DNA from: Candidatus Tisiphia endosymbiont of Nemotelus nigrinus
GTDB lineage: Bacteria > Pseudomonadota > Alphaproteobacteria > Rickettsiales > Rickettsiaceae
DNA: 64,000 nt
Direction: 5' to 3'
Assembly: GCF_964026475.1 (NCBI RefSeq)
Contig: NZ_OZ032151.1
Location: 806,001-870,000 of the forward strand
Shown in pieces: positions 36,722-45,643 of this stretch. Made by a program: the position numbers and the translations under genes. How positions within the stretch are numbered: position 1 is the first letter of the stretch; every line of letters begins with the position of its first letter. The notes under the pieces were generated by a model that worked only from the letters and a program-made list of their open reading frames with translations, was not told the DNA's origin and did no database searches.

Positions 36722-38581
36722 CAGTTTGTTGGAAGTTCTGACGTTGTTTACTGCCCGCTGAAGTGACTTGCCTTGCTCTCCCATTATATCATAATTATGG
36801 CTTTCCCCACTATGTTCACGCTGTGCTAAGTTAGAAACAAAATCAGCTGTTTTGCTCAAGGTGTTACTCTTTGCATCTGATAGCGCTCTTTGATCTGACT
36901 TCAATAAACTTTCAGACGTGTGTATACCTTGAGTCACATGATTCTGGGCTGTTTGTTCCAGATTAAATTTGGTGATACCAACCGAAGTGTTAATACCTTG
37001 ACCACCACTGTAAATTACGCTACCATCAGGATTATTACGAGCTATACTGCCGTCGGCTTGTTGCCAGCTATTGCCACCTTCGACATATTGCATATTATGG
37101 TCGGTCTTGTATCCTGACTTCATATATTGCTGATTATTCCCTTCTGACACATTATCAATGCTTCTATTACCACTTGCTACCTCTGATCCTATACTACCCG
37201 ATGTTGCCTGCAGCCCACCAATAATTGATCCAGCTAAGTGACCAAGACTGCTAACACCTGATTGCATAATAGTAAATGCCAAAAATGGTATAACCATTTG
37301 CAAACCAGCTGCTACTGTTACTATTGTATCAATATGATTTATGATTGTGCTGCTACTACTGAAACTCAACATTAAACTTGAGCCAGTTTTTAAATTGCTA
37401 TATGTACCCATGATCATATTAATAATGGCATTTAATGCTGGCCATAATTGTAATGATGCCACCAGTGTTAGGTAAGAAGCATATTTTGCTATGCCACCAC
37501 TAAAGATTAACATTGGCACTAAAAACATAAATGATGCATAAACTATACATTTTATTACTACTAGTAACATTGGTAGATATAAGCTTGCCATGTCGCTTGA
37601 TAACAGCCAGCTACTTTCCTGGTTAGTGCGTACTCTTGCCACCGCATAGTTACCAGATGTATAGTCAGATATACTATTGATCATCATTTGCTGACGTAAT
37701 ATGTCACCTGCTTTTTGACCACCGCCATAGATGGTTCTAATATTTTTCTCTAAAACATTTGATATAATACTTGATGAGCCAGTTGATTGAGTATAATCTG
37801 ATCCACCTTTTGCTAAAGCAAATTCTGTATTGGCATTTTTTGACATTACTCTTTTTATTTCTTCATCAAAATAATTTTCAAAGAAATTTACTGCTTCTCT
37901 GCAAGTAACATTACGCATTTTATCTCCTATCCGTATATAAAGACGAGTTAAAGTTCCGGCTTTGCTACTTACTAATTTCCAAATATCTGGAGTATCTATT
38001 AATTGTTTAGGAGTAAATTGGTAGTCGATCATTGCTGGAAGTACAATACATTGCTTGATAAAAGATCGCATATTTTCTACAAATTCTGGATCTTTAATAC
38101 GAACTTGACGTAATTCCTTTTTTAGTCTTGCACCAAATAACATACCATAATTATAATAAGAGAATGTAGGTGACCCAGAACTTACAATAGACTCTATCGG
38201 TGCATATACTTGCTCAAAACCAATAGTAATTAAATGACCAAATTCTTCTAATATACCAACAGGTAGGGCAAAAGCTATGGGAATATTATCAACCTTACCT
38301 ATTCTTTTATTTACATGATCTTTAACAATCATTTCTGTTTTAGGCAATAATAATGCGTTAATTAGTACAATCATACCGAGTACTTTAAACATATATGCCC
38401 GCCACACCATATTACTATTACTGTACGACATTTTTACTGCATAATAGCATCCGGTAATTATGCATAGACTATTTACTAAATCTGTATAAAATTCACTATT
38501 ACGTAACATTGCTAGACCATTTAACACATAGTACAAAGCATCGTAATAACCGTAAGTGTGAATTGTTAAATCAAGTTCCAT
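36683..38581 (-). CDS. traG: Conjugative transfer mating-pair stabilisation protein TraG, 3' truncated by IS110
   Basis: Inner-membrane F-type T4SS protein for pilus assembly (N-terminal domain) and mating-pair stabilisation/entry exclusion (periplasmic C-terminal domain). The N terminus YGYYDALYYVLNGLAML and membrane segments around residues 55-80 and 330-450 are typical (TraG_N, PF07916). F TraG is about 940 aa; here only ~615 host codons remain, ending in RAVNNVRTSNKLL, the last residues and stop coming from IS110 DNA (36683-36736). The periplasmic C-terminal domain is mostly gone. Last gene of the tra operon; the traD coupling-protein gene expected after it is absent. Confidence 0.92.
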   Translation of the reverse strand: MELDLTIHTYGYYDALYYVLNGLAMLRNSEFYTDLVNSLCIITGCYYAVKMSYSNSNMVWRAYMFKVLGMIVLINALLLPKTEMIVKDHVNKRIGKVDNIPIAFALPVGILEEFGHLITIGFEQVYAPIESIVSSGSPTFSYYNYGMLFGARLKKELRQVRIKDPEFVENMRSFIKQCIVLPAMIDYQFTPKQLIDTPDIWKLVSSKAGTLTRLYIRIGDKMRNVTCREAVNFFENYFDEEIKRVMSKNANTEFALAKGGSDYTQSTGSSSIISNVLEKNIRTIYGGGQKAGDILRQQMMINSISDYTSGNYAVARVRTNQESSWLLSSDMASLYLPMLLVVIKCIVYASFMFLVPMLIFSGGIAKYASYLTLVASLQLWPALNAIINMIMGTYSNLKTGSSLMLSFSSSSTIINHIDTIVTVAAGLQMVIPFLAFTIMQSGVSSLGHLAGSIIGGLQATSGSIGSEVASGNRSIDNVSEGNNQQYMKSGYKTDHNMQYVEGGNSWQQADGSIARNNPDGSVIYSGGQGINTSVGITKFNLEQTAQNHVTQGIHTSESLLKSDQRALSDAKSNTLSKTADFVSNLAQREHSGESHNYDIMGEQGKSLQRAVNNVRTSNKLLHNILIFSIFCC

Positions 38582-38636
38582 ATTTCTTACCTATTTTTCT
38601 TCTATAGCTAACCAGTTAGAGTTCTAATAACTTCTC

Positions 38637-38729
38637 CGTCATTGCGAGACCACATAGTGGTCGTGGCAATCCATTTTGGTTATTTTTATGGATTGCTTCG
38701 TCGATCTCATGACCTCCTCGTTAATAGAC
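38637..38729. repeat. Palindromic repeat R1 (CGTCATTGCGAG family)
   Basis: Starts CGTCATTGCGAG, has GCAATCCA and TGGATTGCTTCG in the middle and a decayed right arm. In the gap between traG and traH. Confidence 0.75.
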
Positions 38730-38787
38730 GGAGTACTGCTAATTGGAGCATAGCCATATCCCTTTTCTATCCATGTCCATTTCACAT

Positions 38788-40215
38788 TTATCCATCCATG
38801 TCATTAGTTGACATAAACTCCTGAAACTTCATCTCAAAGTATTTTTCCTCTTGCAACATTCTCATCTTGGTTTGTTCGATAATATTATACCGCCTAAAGG
38901 CATTCTCTCTGCTACTTACCAAAAAACTAATAGTATTATTTACTTCCTGCTCAAAATTGGTAAATACCCCTATATCTGCCAGCTGCGAGTAGGCTAACTC
39001 TGATACTGCTTCAGAAGTTTGTTGTAATAATTTGGTAAGATAATTAGTTACCACGTCATAGCATAAGGTTTCAACAAACTCAGCCATACGGACTGTCAGG
39101 TAGCTACTATCAGCATTAGTGGCAAGTTCTCTCTGTATCTTATTAGTTAGTGGTATGGATGATAAGGCTATTAAGTTTTCCTCTTCTTCAGTAAAATCAC
39201 CATTATTAGTTTTTATTTTTTTAACCATCGAAACTAACATATCATCAATACTGCCATATAATGTATCGCTAGCTGATAATCTGGTTTTTGCTTTTTGTGG
39301 AAATAAGCATAAATTTGTTTCATCACACCGATACTGTTCAACATCTACACTACCGCTTCTTATTCCAATAAATTCCTCTATTAATTCTTTATTAACTAGT
39401 GACTTTTTGTGAATTATAGAGCGACGTCCTTCACCATCTTTTTTGCCAATAATAGTCCCTGATATACTCATTAATAATTCTTTAAAACTAGTGGCATCTC
39501 CACCACTACTTGCTTTCTTGGTAAGAGCTTTCCATACTAAATTGAAATTATCACCTAGTAAACTTTCAAGCTCTTTATTGCTTTTGGTTGGGTCTCCATT
39601 ATCTTTTCTAGCTTTATCTCTAATATCTGCCATATCACTTCCACCCCTAGTCATTGCCAAGTCACTTTGACGGGTAAGCTCTGCTCCTTTATTCATTCTG
39701 CTGGCTATACCATTACTTATCTGAGTAGCTATATCGCAGGAATTAATATTGAATTGGTTGATATTTCGTTGCATTTGTTCTAAGTAGGTCATAATATTCT
39801 CACATTGAGGGCAAATTGTTTTAATAGCCATGATTGCTGCATAGCCACCAACATTTTGTACCATTTCTTTAAGAAATTGCTCCATAGCAGCACTTTTTAG
39901 AAAAGATAATGCCCCACCTCTCAAATCAATTTGTGCTCCGCATGGAAGACCACCAAATTTACAGCTAGGAGCTTGAAAGTTAACAAGCTGCAAATCTTCT
40001 ATAGGTGGAGACTTAATCAACACTGATCCACCAATTATATGACCCGCTAATTGATCATGTACTATCGCACTTTTACTAACATTGCTCATAGTACCATTTG
40101 GCATAACGCTTTTAATCAGTTTCTCTATACCGGCATAGCTATTACTGCTTACCAGTAAGCATATTGCTAATAAGCAATGAATAGATAGTTTTTTTATTAG
40201 ATTTCTAATTATCAT
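38788..40215 (-). CDS. traH: Conjugative pilus assembly protein TraH
   Basis: 475 aa, about the F TraH length (458). Secreted to the periplasm: signal peptide residues 1-28 (KKLSIHCLLAICLLVSSNSYA). The family segments GGSVLIKSPPIEDLQLVNFQAPSCKFGGLPCGAQIDLRGGALSF and CPQCENIMTYLEQMQ (Cys pair) are present, and a C-terminal coiled coil follows. TraH, with TraF, TraW, TraU, TrbC and TrbI, supports pilus extension and retraction. Intact; between traF and traG in the usual order. Confidence 0.95.
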   Translation of the reverse strand: MIIRNLIKKLSIHCLLAICLLVSSNSYAGIEKLIKSVMPNGTMSNVSKSAIVHDQLAGHIIGGSVLIKSPPIEDLQLVNFQAPSCKFGGLPCGAQIDLRGGALSFLKSAAMEQFLKEMVQNVGGYAAIMAIKTICPQCENIMTYLEQMQRNINQFNINSCDIATQISNGIASRMNKGAELTRQSDLAMTRGGSDMADIRDKARKDNGDPTKSNKELESLLGDNFNLVWKALTKKASSGGDATSFKELLMSISGTIIGKKDGEGRRSIIHKKSLVNKELIEEFIGIRSGSVDVEQYRCDETNLCLFPQKAKTRLSASDTLYGSIDDMLVSMVKKIKTNNGDFTEEEENLIALSSIPLTNKIQRELATNADSSYLTVRMAEFVETLCYDVVTNYLTKLLQQTSEAVSELAYSQLADIGVFTNFEQEVNNTISFLVSSRENAFRRYNIIEQTKMRMLQEEKYFEMKFQEFMSTNDMDG

Positions 40216-40245
40216 TTTTTACCTTAGTTTTTCTTATAGTTTTTC

Positions 40246-40341
40246 TGTCATTGCGAGGAGCTACTTTAGTAGCGACGAAGCAATCCATAAAAGTAACCAG
40301 AAATGGATTGCTTCGGAGGCTTACGCCTCCTCGCAATGACG
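40246..40341. repeat. Palindromic repeat R2 (CGTCATTGCGAG family)
   Basis: Near-perfect palindrome: GTCATTGCGAGGAG at the left, CTCCTCGCAATGACG at the right, with CGACGAAGCAATCCA / TGGATTGCTTCGG inside. Lies between traH and traF. Confidence 0.85.
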
Positions 40342-40382
40342 TTTAGGAACTTATAATAATATCAACAACCTATTCGGATTAG

Positions 40383-41369
40383 CTATATTCCCTCTGTTCC
40401 TTCCATCTTGTTCAGATACTCAGCTGCAAATATTGCAGCTTCCTCAAGCTCTGACATCGATGCTGCTCCTCTAATTAGTTCAAAATTTATCTTACTATCA
40501 TTAGTTACCACTACTATTGTTGGAGTGCGTTGCAAGTTTAACTTCTCAGCCAACCCTTTATTTTGATGGGTTTTAAAGAATTTACTTCGGCTATCATCTA
40601 GGCTTACCGCTTCTACCTTAAATCCATATTTTTTAGCAAAATCATTAAGTACTGGTTCTAATGCTGTGCAATAAGGACAAGTTGAGGAGAAGAATACAAA
40701 GAGTTCTATCTTGCAGCTAAGTTCTTTAAGCTTTTTCGTTGTTTCCTGCTCATTAATCTCTTCTTTTATTCTCCTGCCATATAGGTTAATTGGATTGTCA
40801 ATTAAATTGATAATCTCAGGATAAAGAAAATTCACCATCCTAAAAGTATGAGCAAGTTTTAAGCTATCGTCTAACATCTGTGCTTCCTTTTCCTTATATC
40901 TCCTTGCATGTTCGATATTTTCTGGATATCTGATCATCATAAATTTTAACTCCTCTAGTTCTTGGCTAAATTGCTCTACTTCTTGTCTTGCTTTAGCATA
41001 TTTTTGCTTTTGTATTTCCTTTAAGGTTAACTCCTTTTGTTTGTTAGTCACTTTCTCAGCTTTTTCTTTTTCCTCAAACCACATCCAACCACGGTAACGC
41101 TGATTAAAGAAGTTACTTGCGTAGCAGTAGTTAGTGATGCCGTAATTAGTGACAACTATGCAGATTAATAATATTTTTAAAATATATTTATAGTTAACCC
41201 GATTAACATTTAGCCATAGTAAACTGGCATCATTGCGAGGAGGCGTAAGCCGACGAAGCAATCCATTACTAATTACTTTTATGGATTGCTTCGTTGCTAC
41301 TAAAGTAGCTTCTCGCAATGACGTTTGTGAATTTGGCTTAATGTTAGTCGAGTTAGCTATACCCATCAC
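40383..41369 (-). CDS. traF: Conjugal transfer protein TraF with N terminus built from a palindromic repeat
   Basis: 328 aa; periplasmic thioredoxin-like pilus assembly factor. The C-terminal thioredoxin fold has CPYC near residues 227-230 (FFSSTCPYCTALEPVL) and RTPTIVVVTNDS (cis-Pro). Many F TraF proteins lack the CxxC; keeping it suggests oxidoreductase activity. Residues ~60-85 (ILKILLICIVVTNYGITNYCYA) are the signal peptide, preceded by ~50 residues encoded by repeat R3 (41229-41323) and its flank, which also supply the only ATG. Either the repeat entered the 5' end and moved the start, or export now depends on an odd long N terminus. Confidence 0.9.
   Translation of the reverse strand: MMGIANSTNIKPNSQTSLREATLVATKQSIKVISNGLLRRLTPPRNDASLLWLNVNRVNYKYILKILLICIVVTNYGITNYCYASNFFNQRYRGWMWFEEKEKAEKVTNKQKELTLKEIQKQKYAKARQEVEQFSQELEELKFMMIRYPENIEHARRYKEKEAQMLDDSLKLAHTFRMVNFLYPEIINLIDNPINLYGRRIKEEINEQETTKKLKELSCKIELFVFFSSTCPYCTALEPVLNDFAKKYGFKVEAVSLDDSRSKFFKTHQNKGLAEKLNLQRTPTIVVVTNDSKINFELIRGAASMSELEEAAIFAAEYLNKMEGTEGI
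41229..41323. repeat. Palindromic repeat R3, inside the 5' part of traF
   Basis: ATCATTGCGAGGAGG at the left and CTCGCAATGACG at the right, with ACGAAGCAATCCA and TGGATTGCTTCG inside. Read in traF as roughly SLREATLVATKQSIK...GLLRRLTPPRND. Confidence 0.85.
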
Positions 41370-41499
41370 TAATTACCTTTTTGCAACTGTAGCTCTTGTC
41401 CCATTGGTTTTTCCTTGATTGTTGTCTTTTCTATTCTTTTTCGTTCTTCAAATATAGCTAACCCAAATAGGTTCTTGATATTGTTATAAGTTCCTAAAC

Positions 41500-41594
41500 A
41501 TCATTGCGAGGAGCTACTTTAGTAGCGACGAAGCAATCCAAAAGTAATTAGAAATGGATTGCTTCTTTGACCTATGGTCTTCCTCGCAATGACG
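41500..41594. repeat. Palindromic repeat R4 (CGTCATTGCGAG family)
   Basis: ATCATTGCGAGGAGCTAC at the left, CCTCGCAATGACG at the right, AAGCAATCCA / TGGATTGCTTC inside. Confidence 0.8.
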
Positions 41595-41612
41595 TTTAGG
41601 TAAAAGCCTTTC

Positions 41613-41701
41613 CGTCATTGCGAGGAGGCGTAGCCGACGAAGCAATCCATAAAAGCAATAACAATTGCTTCGTTGCTACTAAATTAGCTCTTCGCAATGA
41701 C
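41613..41701. repeat. Palindromic repeat R5 (CGTCATTGCGAG family)
   Basis: CGTCATTGCGAGGAGGCG at the left, TTCGCAATGAC at the right, GACGAAGCAATCCA inside. Follows R4 by 18 bp in the same orientation. Confidence 0.8.
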
Positions 41702-41870
41702 TAGGAGGTTATCTGGAACTTAGCTATAGCATTCTATTTCCCTCAACCAACACATCTTTTATCTCTCTTTTTCAGTTTCCCATTAATCATCAGTTACCTT
41801 GGTACTCCAACCAGATTTATTATTTTCTTTATTATAAGGATTATTATCTCCTTTTCTGATGTTAGAGGTT

Positions 41871-43215
41871 TATACTGGACTGAAAAATCAAGACAAAAAA
41901 ATAATAATTTTGTTTCCCATTTTTTCATTTTTCAAGCTGCAATTTGTTCATAATTTTGTATAGAATTTAGATAGACATTCATAGGTTTTTTGTAACCAAT
42001 ACTTGAATGAAATCTTCTATAATTATAGTGATTTATATAATCATCAATACCTCTCCTAAGTTCTTTAACATCTTTAAAATCGTTAATAAATATACAATTA
42101 TATTTTAAAGTTCGAAAAAATCTCTCCATGATTATATTATCAATACTTCTTCCTTTACCATTCATCGAAACTTTAATGTTATGCTCTTGTAAAATTTGAA
42201 TGTGTTCATTACTGGTATATTGACTGCCCTGTTCACTATTAAATATCTGCGGTGCAGAGTATTTGTTAAGTGCATCCTGCAATACTTCAGTTACCAAATT
42301 TACGTCCATACTATTTGATAATTTATAACTCAACACAGCTCTGCTATGCCAATCGATAATTCCTGCCATGTACATAAATCCCGAATTAGTTCGAACATAA
42401 GTTATATCTCCACTCCAAACCTCGTTACTGTTAGGTACATTTACAGTTTTACTTGTGCCTAAATTAGACCAGTATTTATCAAGCAAATAACTATAAATTT
42501 TATGCTGTTTATCTTTTTCAGACGTTAATTTTTTCCTCTTTGGATAAATAGCCTCTATGCCAATCATGTTCATATATTTTAGAACCCGATCCTTACCAAT
42601 AACCAAGCCATCTTCTAATAATTGTCTATGGATATAACGATAACCAAATTCAGGATTATCAGTATATATTTCATCTATTTTATTTAAAATATTTAAGTTA
42701 TACGCACTAAATGGTTTTACTTTATAGTACATTGAAGAACGATTAATCTTTAATAATTTATATTGCCTTGTCTTTGGTAACATTGCTAGCTTGGAATCGA
42801 CAAGTTCTTTTCTATTTGATAAGTCCAAGCTTTGTAGCTTTCCCACAGCCCAATCTCTCTCTACTATTGTTTTTCCAAGAGTTTTAGCTAAGTCATCATT
42901 TTGTTCTTTCAGCATATTAATTTGTTCCTGATATTTACTTACTAGTTTTGTTGGTTCAAAAGCCAATGCTGCATTTGATATAAATTGTTTCTTCCAATTA
43001 CTAATTGTCTTTGAGCTTATCTCATATTTTGATGCTATCACTGATAATGGACTATCTTCTTTCAGTACTTCTAATACTACCCTAGTTTTTTCTTCAGCAC
43101 TAAAAACTTTTACTTTTTCTTTTGTCATTTTTTATCCTAATTTTTTCTTATTATTTTATCTTAATTAGGAAACTAATACCTCTTTTTTTCTGTCCATTTT
43201 TTCCAGTCCAGTATA
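41871..43215 (-). mobile_element. IS3-family element inserted near the 3' end of traN2
   Basis: 1345 bp with 12-bp inverted repeats TATACTGGACTG (41871) and CAGTCCAGTATA (43204-43215), flanked by a 3-bp target duplication GTT (41868-41870 and 43216-43218). Removing it with one GTT copy restores the traN2 frame (KGTATSNIRKGDNN). Confidence 0.92.
41932..43128 (-). CDS. IS3 family transposase, OrfA and OrfB in one frame
   Basis: 398 aa. N-terminal helix-turn-helix (SVIASKYEISSKTISNWKKQF) and leucine-zipper-like coil, then HTH_21 and the rve integrase core: EVWSGDITYVRT (first Asp), second acidic position in IFNSEQGSQYTS, Glu in IIMERFFRTLKYN. IS3 enzymes normally have SDQGSQY/F, so the second catalytic Asp is Glu here, which may impair catalysis. 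OrfA and OrfB, usually joined by a -1 frameshift, are fused in a single frame. ATG 43128. Confidence 0.93.
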   Translation of the reverse strand: MTKEKVKVFSAEEKTRVVLEVLKEDSPLSVIASKYEISSKTISNWKKQFISNAALAFEPTKLVSKYQEQINMLKEQNDDLAKTLGKTIVERDWAVGKLQSLDLSNRKELVDSKLAMLPKTRQYKLLKINRSSMYYKVKPFSAYNLNILNKIDEIYTDNPEFGYRYIHRQLLEDGLVIGKDRVLKYMNMIGIEAIYPKRKKLTSEKDKQHKIYSYLLDKYWSNLGTSKTVNVPNSNEVWSGDITYVRTNSGFMYMAGIIDWHSRAVLSYKLSNSMDVNLVTEVLQDALNKYSAPQIFNSEQGSQYTSNEHIQILQEHNIKVSMNGKGRSIDNIIMERFFRTLKYNCIFINDFKDVKELRRGIDDYINHYNYRRFHSSIGYKKPMNVYLNSIQNYEQIAA

Positions 43216-44318
43216 GTTGCTGTACCTTTTATCCTGGTAGTAATGTCACCAACATTTGGTGCTTTGTATTTTCCAGCAAATTTAAGCTTAAAATCTTCAA
43301 TAAATTCAGTAATATCCATTTTGTCAAAATCTAAACTCTGCAATTCTGTTAAAGTTAATCCCCGGCAATTAGGATTGCTGCCACTACCAAAATTCTTTTC
43401 TGTATTACTGATAAGTCCCTTGGCATATAATTGCTTTCTTCCTTCAACCTGAATAACCTTTTGTAGTAAATTACCAAAACAACAATAATAATGCTTTACT
43501 ACGGTCTTCATCATTCCCCTATTTTCTTTGCCAACATAGACACATAGATTCTTTTTACGATTTTCAATTAGTTGTTTCTCATCGTTATTGCAGTGGGCTC
43601 CTAAATGACTGCCCCAACCTTTTAAACTAACTGCACAGCAGTTGATATAACCAACAGCTTTCTTACTGCAATGACTATTAAAACCAGCAAATATTTTAAA
43701 ATTAGAATCCTTTGAATCTTTTATTTGACTCACCATGTAAAGCTTGGAGGCTGAATCCATCATCTCACCGTTAGTCTCGTAACTTTTATCAACACAGTTG
43801 CCGTCTATACAAGGTATCCCCCTACAAACTAATCCTTCTTGACCATCTTTCTCAGTTAAACCAGTCCTTACCTTTTGACTCTCTACTTCCGCCGGTATCC
43901 ATCTTTTACACGAAAATTCCCTTTGTAAGTTTACGCAATTACCATAACTATCCCATGTCAGACATTCCCTATCTGCTACAACGTAGCAATGTCGCCATTT
44001 AACACAATCGTTTTTCGATGGATAGACTTGACAAGTCTTGCCATAACCATATTGCCAACACGGTCTAGTAATTTTTACCCCCTGAACGATTTTCTTACTA
44101 TTAATATCCAAACATACCCTAGAAGTATCAGCACATTCTACACTCCCTACCTTGCCATCATGCATCCGGTAAGACGGAGTAAACTTTGTTCTAACTCCAT
44201 CAGTGTACCTAGTCGCCTCCGCCATGGCAGAATTACTATCAAACATCAGTAACATTGCTAGCAGTAAGGCTACTAGCAATATTAACCCTCCTATGGTTCG
44301 GTGATATTTAACGTACAT
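43173..44318 (-). CDS. traN: TraN-like mating-pair stabilisation protein, second part, 3' end clipped by IS3
   Basis: 381 aa, Cys-rich (over 20 Cys), secreted: hydrophobic segment at residues 9-30 ending SNSAMA. It contains the TraN-type repeats of spaced Cys (CWQYGYGKTCQVYPSKNDCVKW), the FxSHCSKKAVGYINCCAV block and the C-terminal NPNCRGLTLTELQSLDFDKMD segment typical of TraN. TraN is the outer-membrane adhesin that stabilises mating pairs. The last ~15 residues (ILDWKKWTEKKRY) are read from the IS3 end, and about 25 native residues are detached beyond the IS. It overlaps the preceding ORF by 28 bp. Confidence 0.88.
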   Translation of the reverse strand: MYVKYHRTIGGLILLVALLLAMLLMFDSNSAMAEATRYTDGVRTKFTPSYRMHDGKVGSVECADTSRVCLDINSKKIVQGVKITRPCWQYGYGKTCQVYPSKNDCVKWRHCYVVADRECLTWDSYGNCVNLQREFSCKRWIPAEVESQKVRTGLTEKDGQEGLVCRGIPCIDGNCVDKSYETNGEMMDSASKLYMVSQIKDSKDSNFKIFAGFNSHCSKKAVGYINCCAVSLKGWGSHLGAHCNNDEKQLIENRKKNLCVYVGKENRGMMKTVVKHYYCCFGNLLQKVIQVEGRKQLYAKGLISNTEKNFGSGSNPNCRGLTLTELQSLDFDKMDITEFIEDFKLKFAGKYKAPNVGDITTRIKGTATILDWKKWTEKKRY

Positions 44319-45643
44319 TTCTCACTCCAATTTTCTTGCCAGTTTAAACAAATACGCTCACTAACATCTAGATTAAAACTTACCTTATTTGATCCAAGAG
44401 TAATCGCCTTAATCTCCAGTCTATTTCCTCCCTGCCTAATGTAAGGCAATAAATCCACTACCTCAACCCTAGACCTATCCGCTATATAATCTAAACCAAG
44501 GGCATATTCACTAACACCAGTATTAACTTTTGGATAATTAGTGATGACATTCATTCTCCTACCAAACTTACCGGCATATTTTCTCCTCCCTTTAGTTGTA
44601 ACTTCTTTATAACCATTGAGAAACAAGTTGTTGCCGCTACTTGGACCAACAAATACTACCGCACCATTTAATTTAATCATAATGAACGTACCGTAAGTAA
44701 GATCAGTTAACTGTAATCTATTAATCGTCATCACATTAGTAGCTACATTAAAATCTATGTACCAATTTGCTTCATTAGCACTATAAGTCGTTCCACTCGA
44801 TTTATTTATCAGACCAAAACATACTGTACCTCCACCATAACTACTTATCCCACCATCAGAACCATATTTTTCTGCAAAACTAATACGTTTAATTGAACCT
44901 GCTATAGCCTGATTGTGCTTCATATTCGAGCCATTTACTGTCAGTTCGGCTACCTGCTCAGCAAAATGCAAACATTGCAGTATTAATTCATCAATGCAAC
45001 GGTATTTGTTACGTAGTTCCTCACATATAGTTTTATCATAGACTGTATCTCCTTTATTTCGGTCAAGCTTTGTTATTAGCTGGATATGATATTGTGGTTC
45101 TATTTCCTTATTTCCTTTAACTTGCTTACAATCAATATCTAACCTTTTTAAAAAACCTAATAAGCTTGACATCATTTGTCCTGTTGCTTCAGTTATTTTA
45201 CTTGCATCGTCTTTATGTCTCATCATTCCAGGTTTAGAGTAATCAACTAGATATTCATTAATCCAAGCTTCTTTAAATGATTCTCTTATTCCAGAACCTT
45301 CAAGCTCTTCTGCTCTGATATTACTTAATTCTGACCCCTTAGATCTTGCCTGCCTACTCCCTACTAGATCATTAAAACCTGCTTCAGATTCAGCTCCTTT
45401 TACTGCAGCTGCCTTTTGTCTTTCTAAAACTTGTTCAAAACCTTTATAGTTCTCTATTTTTTCATTAAACAATGGATCTACTTTATTGACATTAGTTTTA
45501 GCAGTAGGTTCAGTATATACAGCTAAACTAGTTAGATGCCAGAAGGGTAGCGAGGCTACACTGAGCTTTAGCAAGCAACAACTCACATAGCAAAAGTTTT
45601 TAAATGTTATTTTGTAATTATTTGTCATTTTAAACTTAACCAT
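44291..45643 (-). CDS. traN: TraN-like conjugal transfer protein, first part
   Basis: 450 aa, hydrophobic N-terminal segment (residues 14-42) consistent with a signal peptide. Residues ~50-150 match the N-terminal part of F-type TraN proteins (YKGFEQVLERQKAAAVKGAESEAGF, EAWINEYLVDYSKPGM). The C-terminal half (VCFGLINKSSGTTYSANEANWYIDFN..., SNKVSFNLDVSERICLNWQENW) is a beta-rich, TraN-associated region. In the F plasmid traN is one gene of ~600 codons; here two overlapping ORFs, each with its own export signal, cover it. This may be a natural split in the RAGE lineage or an old frameshift. Confidence 0.8.
   Translation of the reverse strand: MVKFKMTNNYKITFKNFCYVSCCLLKLSVASLPFWHLTSLAVYTEPTAKTNVNKVDPLFNEKIENYKGFEQVLERQKAAAVKGAESEAGFNDLVGSRQARSKGSELSNIRAEELEGSGIRESFKEAWINEYLVDYSKPGMMRHKDDASKITEATGQMMSSLLGFLKRLDIDCKQVKGNKEIEPQYHIQLITKLDRNKGDTVYDKTICEELRNKYRCIDELILQCLHFAEQVAELTVNGSNMKHNQAIAGSIKRISFAEKYGSDGGISSYGGGTVCFGLINKSSGTTYSANEANWYIDFNVATNVMTINRLQLTDLTYGTFIMIKLNGAVVFVGPSSGNNLFLNGYKEVTTKGRRKYAGKFGRRMNVITNYPKVNTGVSEYALGLDYIADRSRVEVVDLLPYIRQGGNRLEIKAITLGSNKVSFNLDVSERICLNWQENWSEKCTLNITEP

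Larger units (their letters stand above)
35125..36736 (+). mobile_element. IS110-family element, type B, copy 2
   Basis: Same boundaries as copy 1 (GTTTATAATGGAATAAACTG at the left, GTTTGTTGGAAGT at the right, ending 36736). Its right end is inserted in traG and removes that gene's 3' part. Confidence 0.82.
41370..41867. other. traF-traN gap with two more palindromic repeats
   Basis: About 500 bp. Contains repeats R4 (41500-41594) and R5 (41613-41701) in tandem, and at 41800-41867 the detached last ~22 codons of traN2 (RKGDNNPYNKEN... to a TAA near 41801), on the far side of the IS3 element. Confidence 0.6.
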
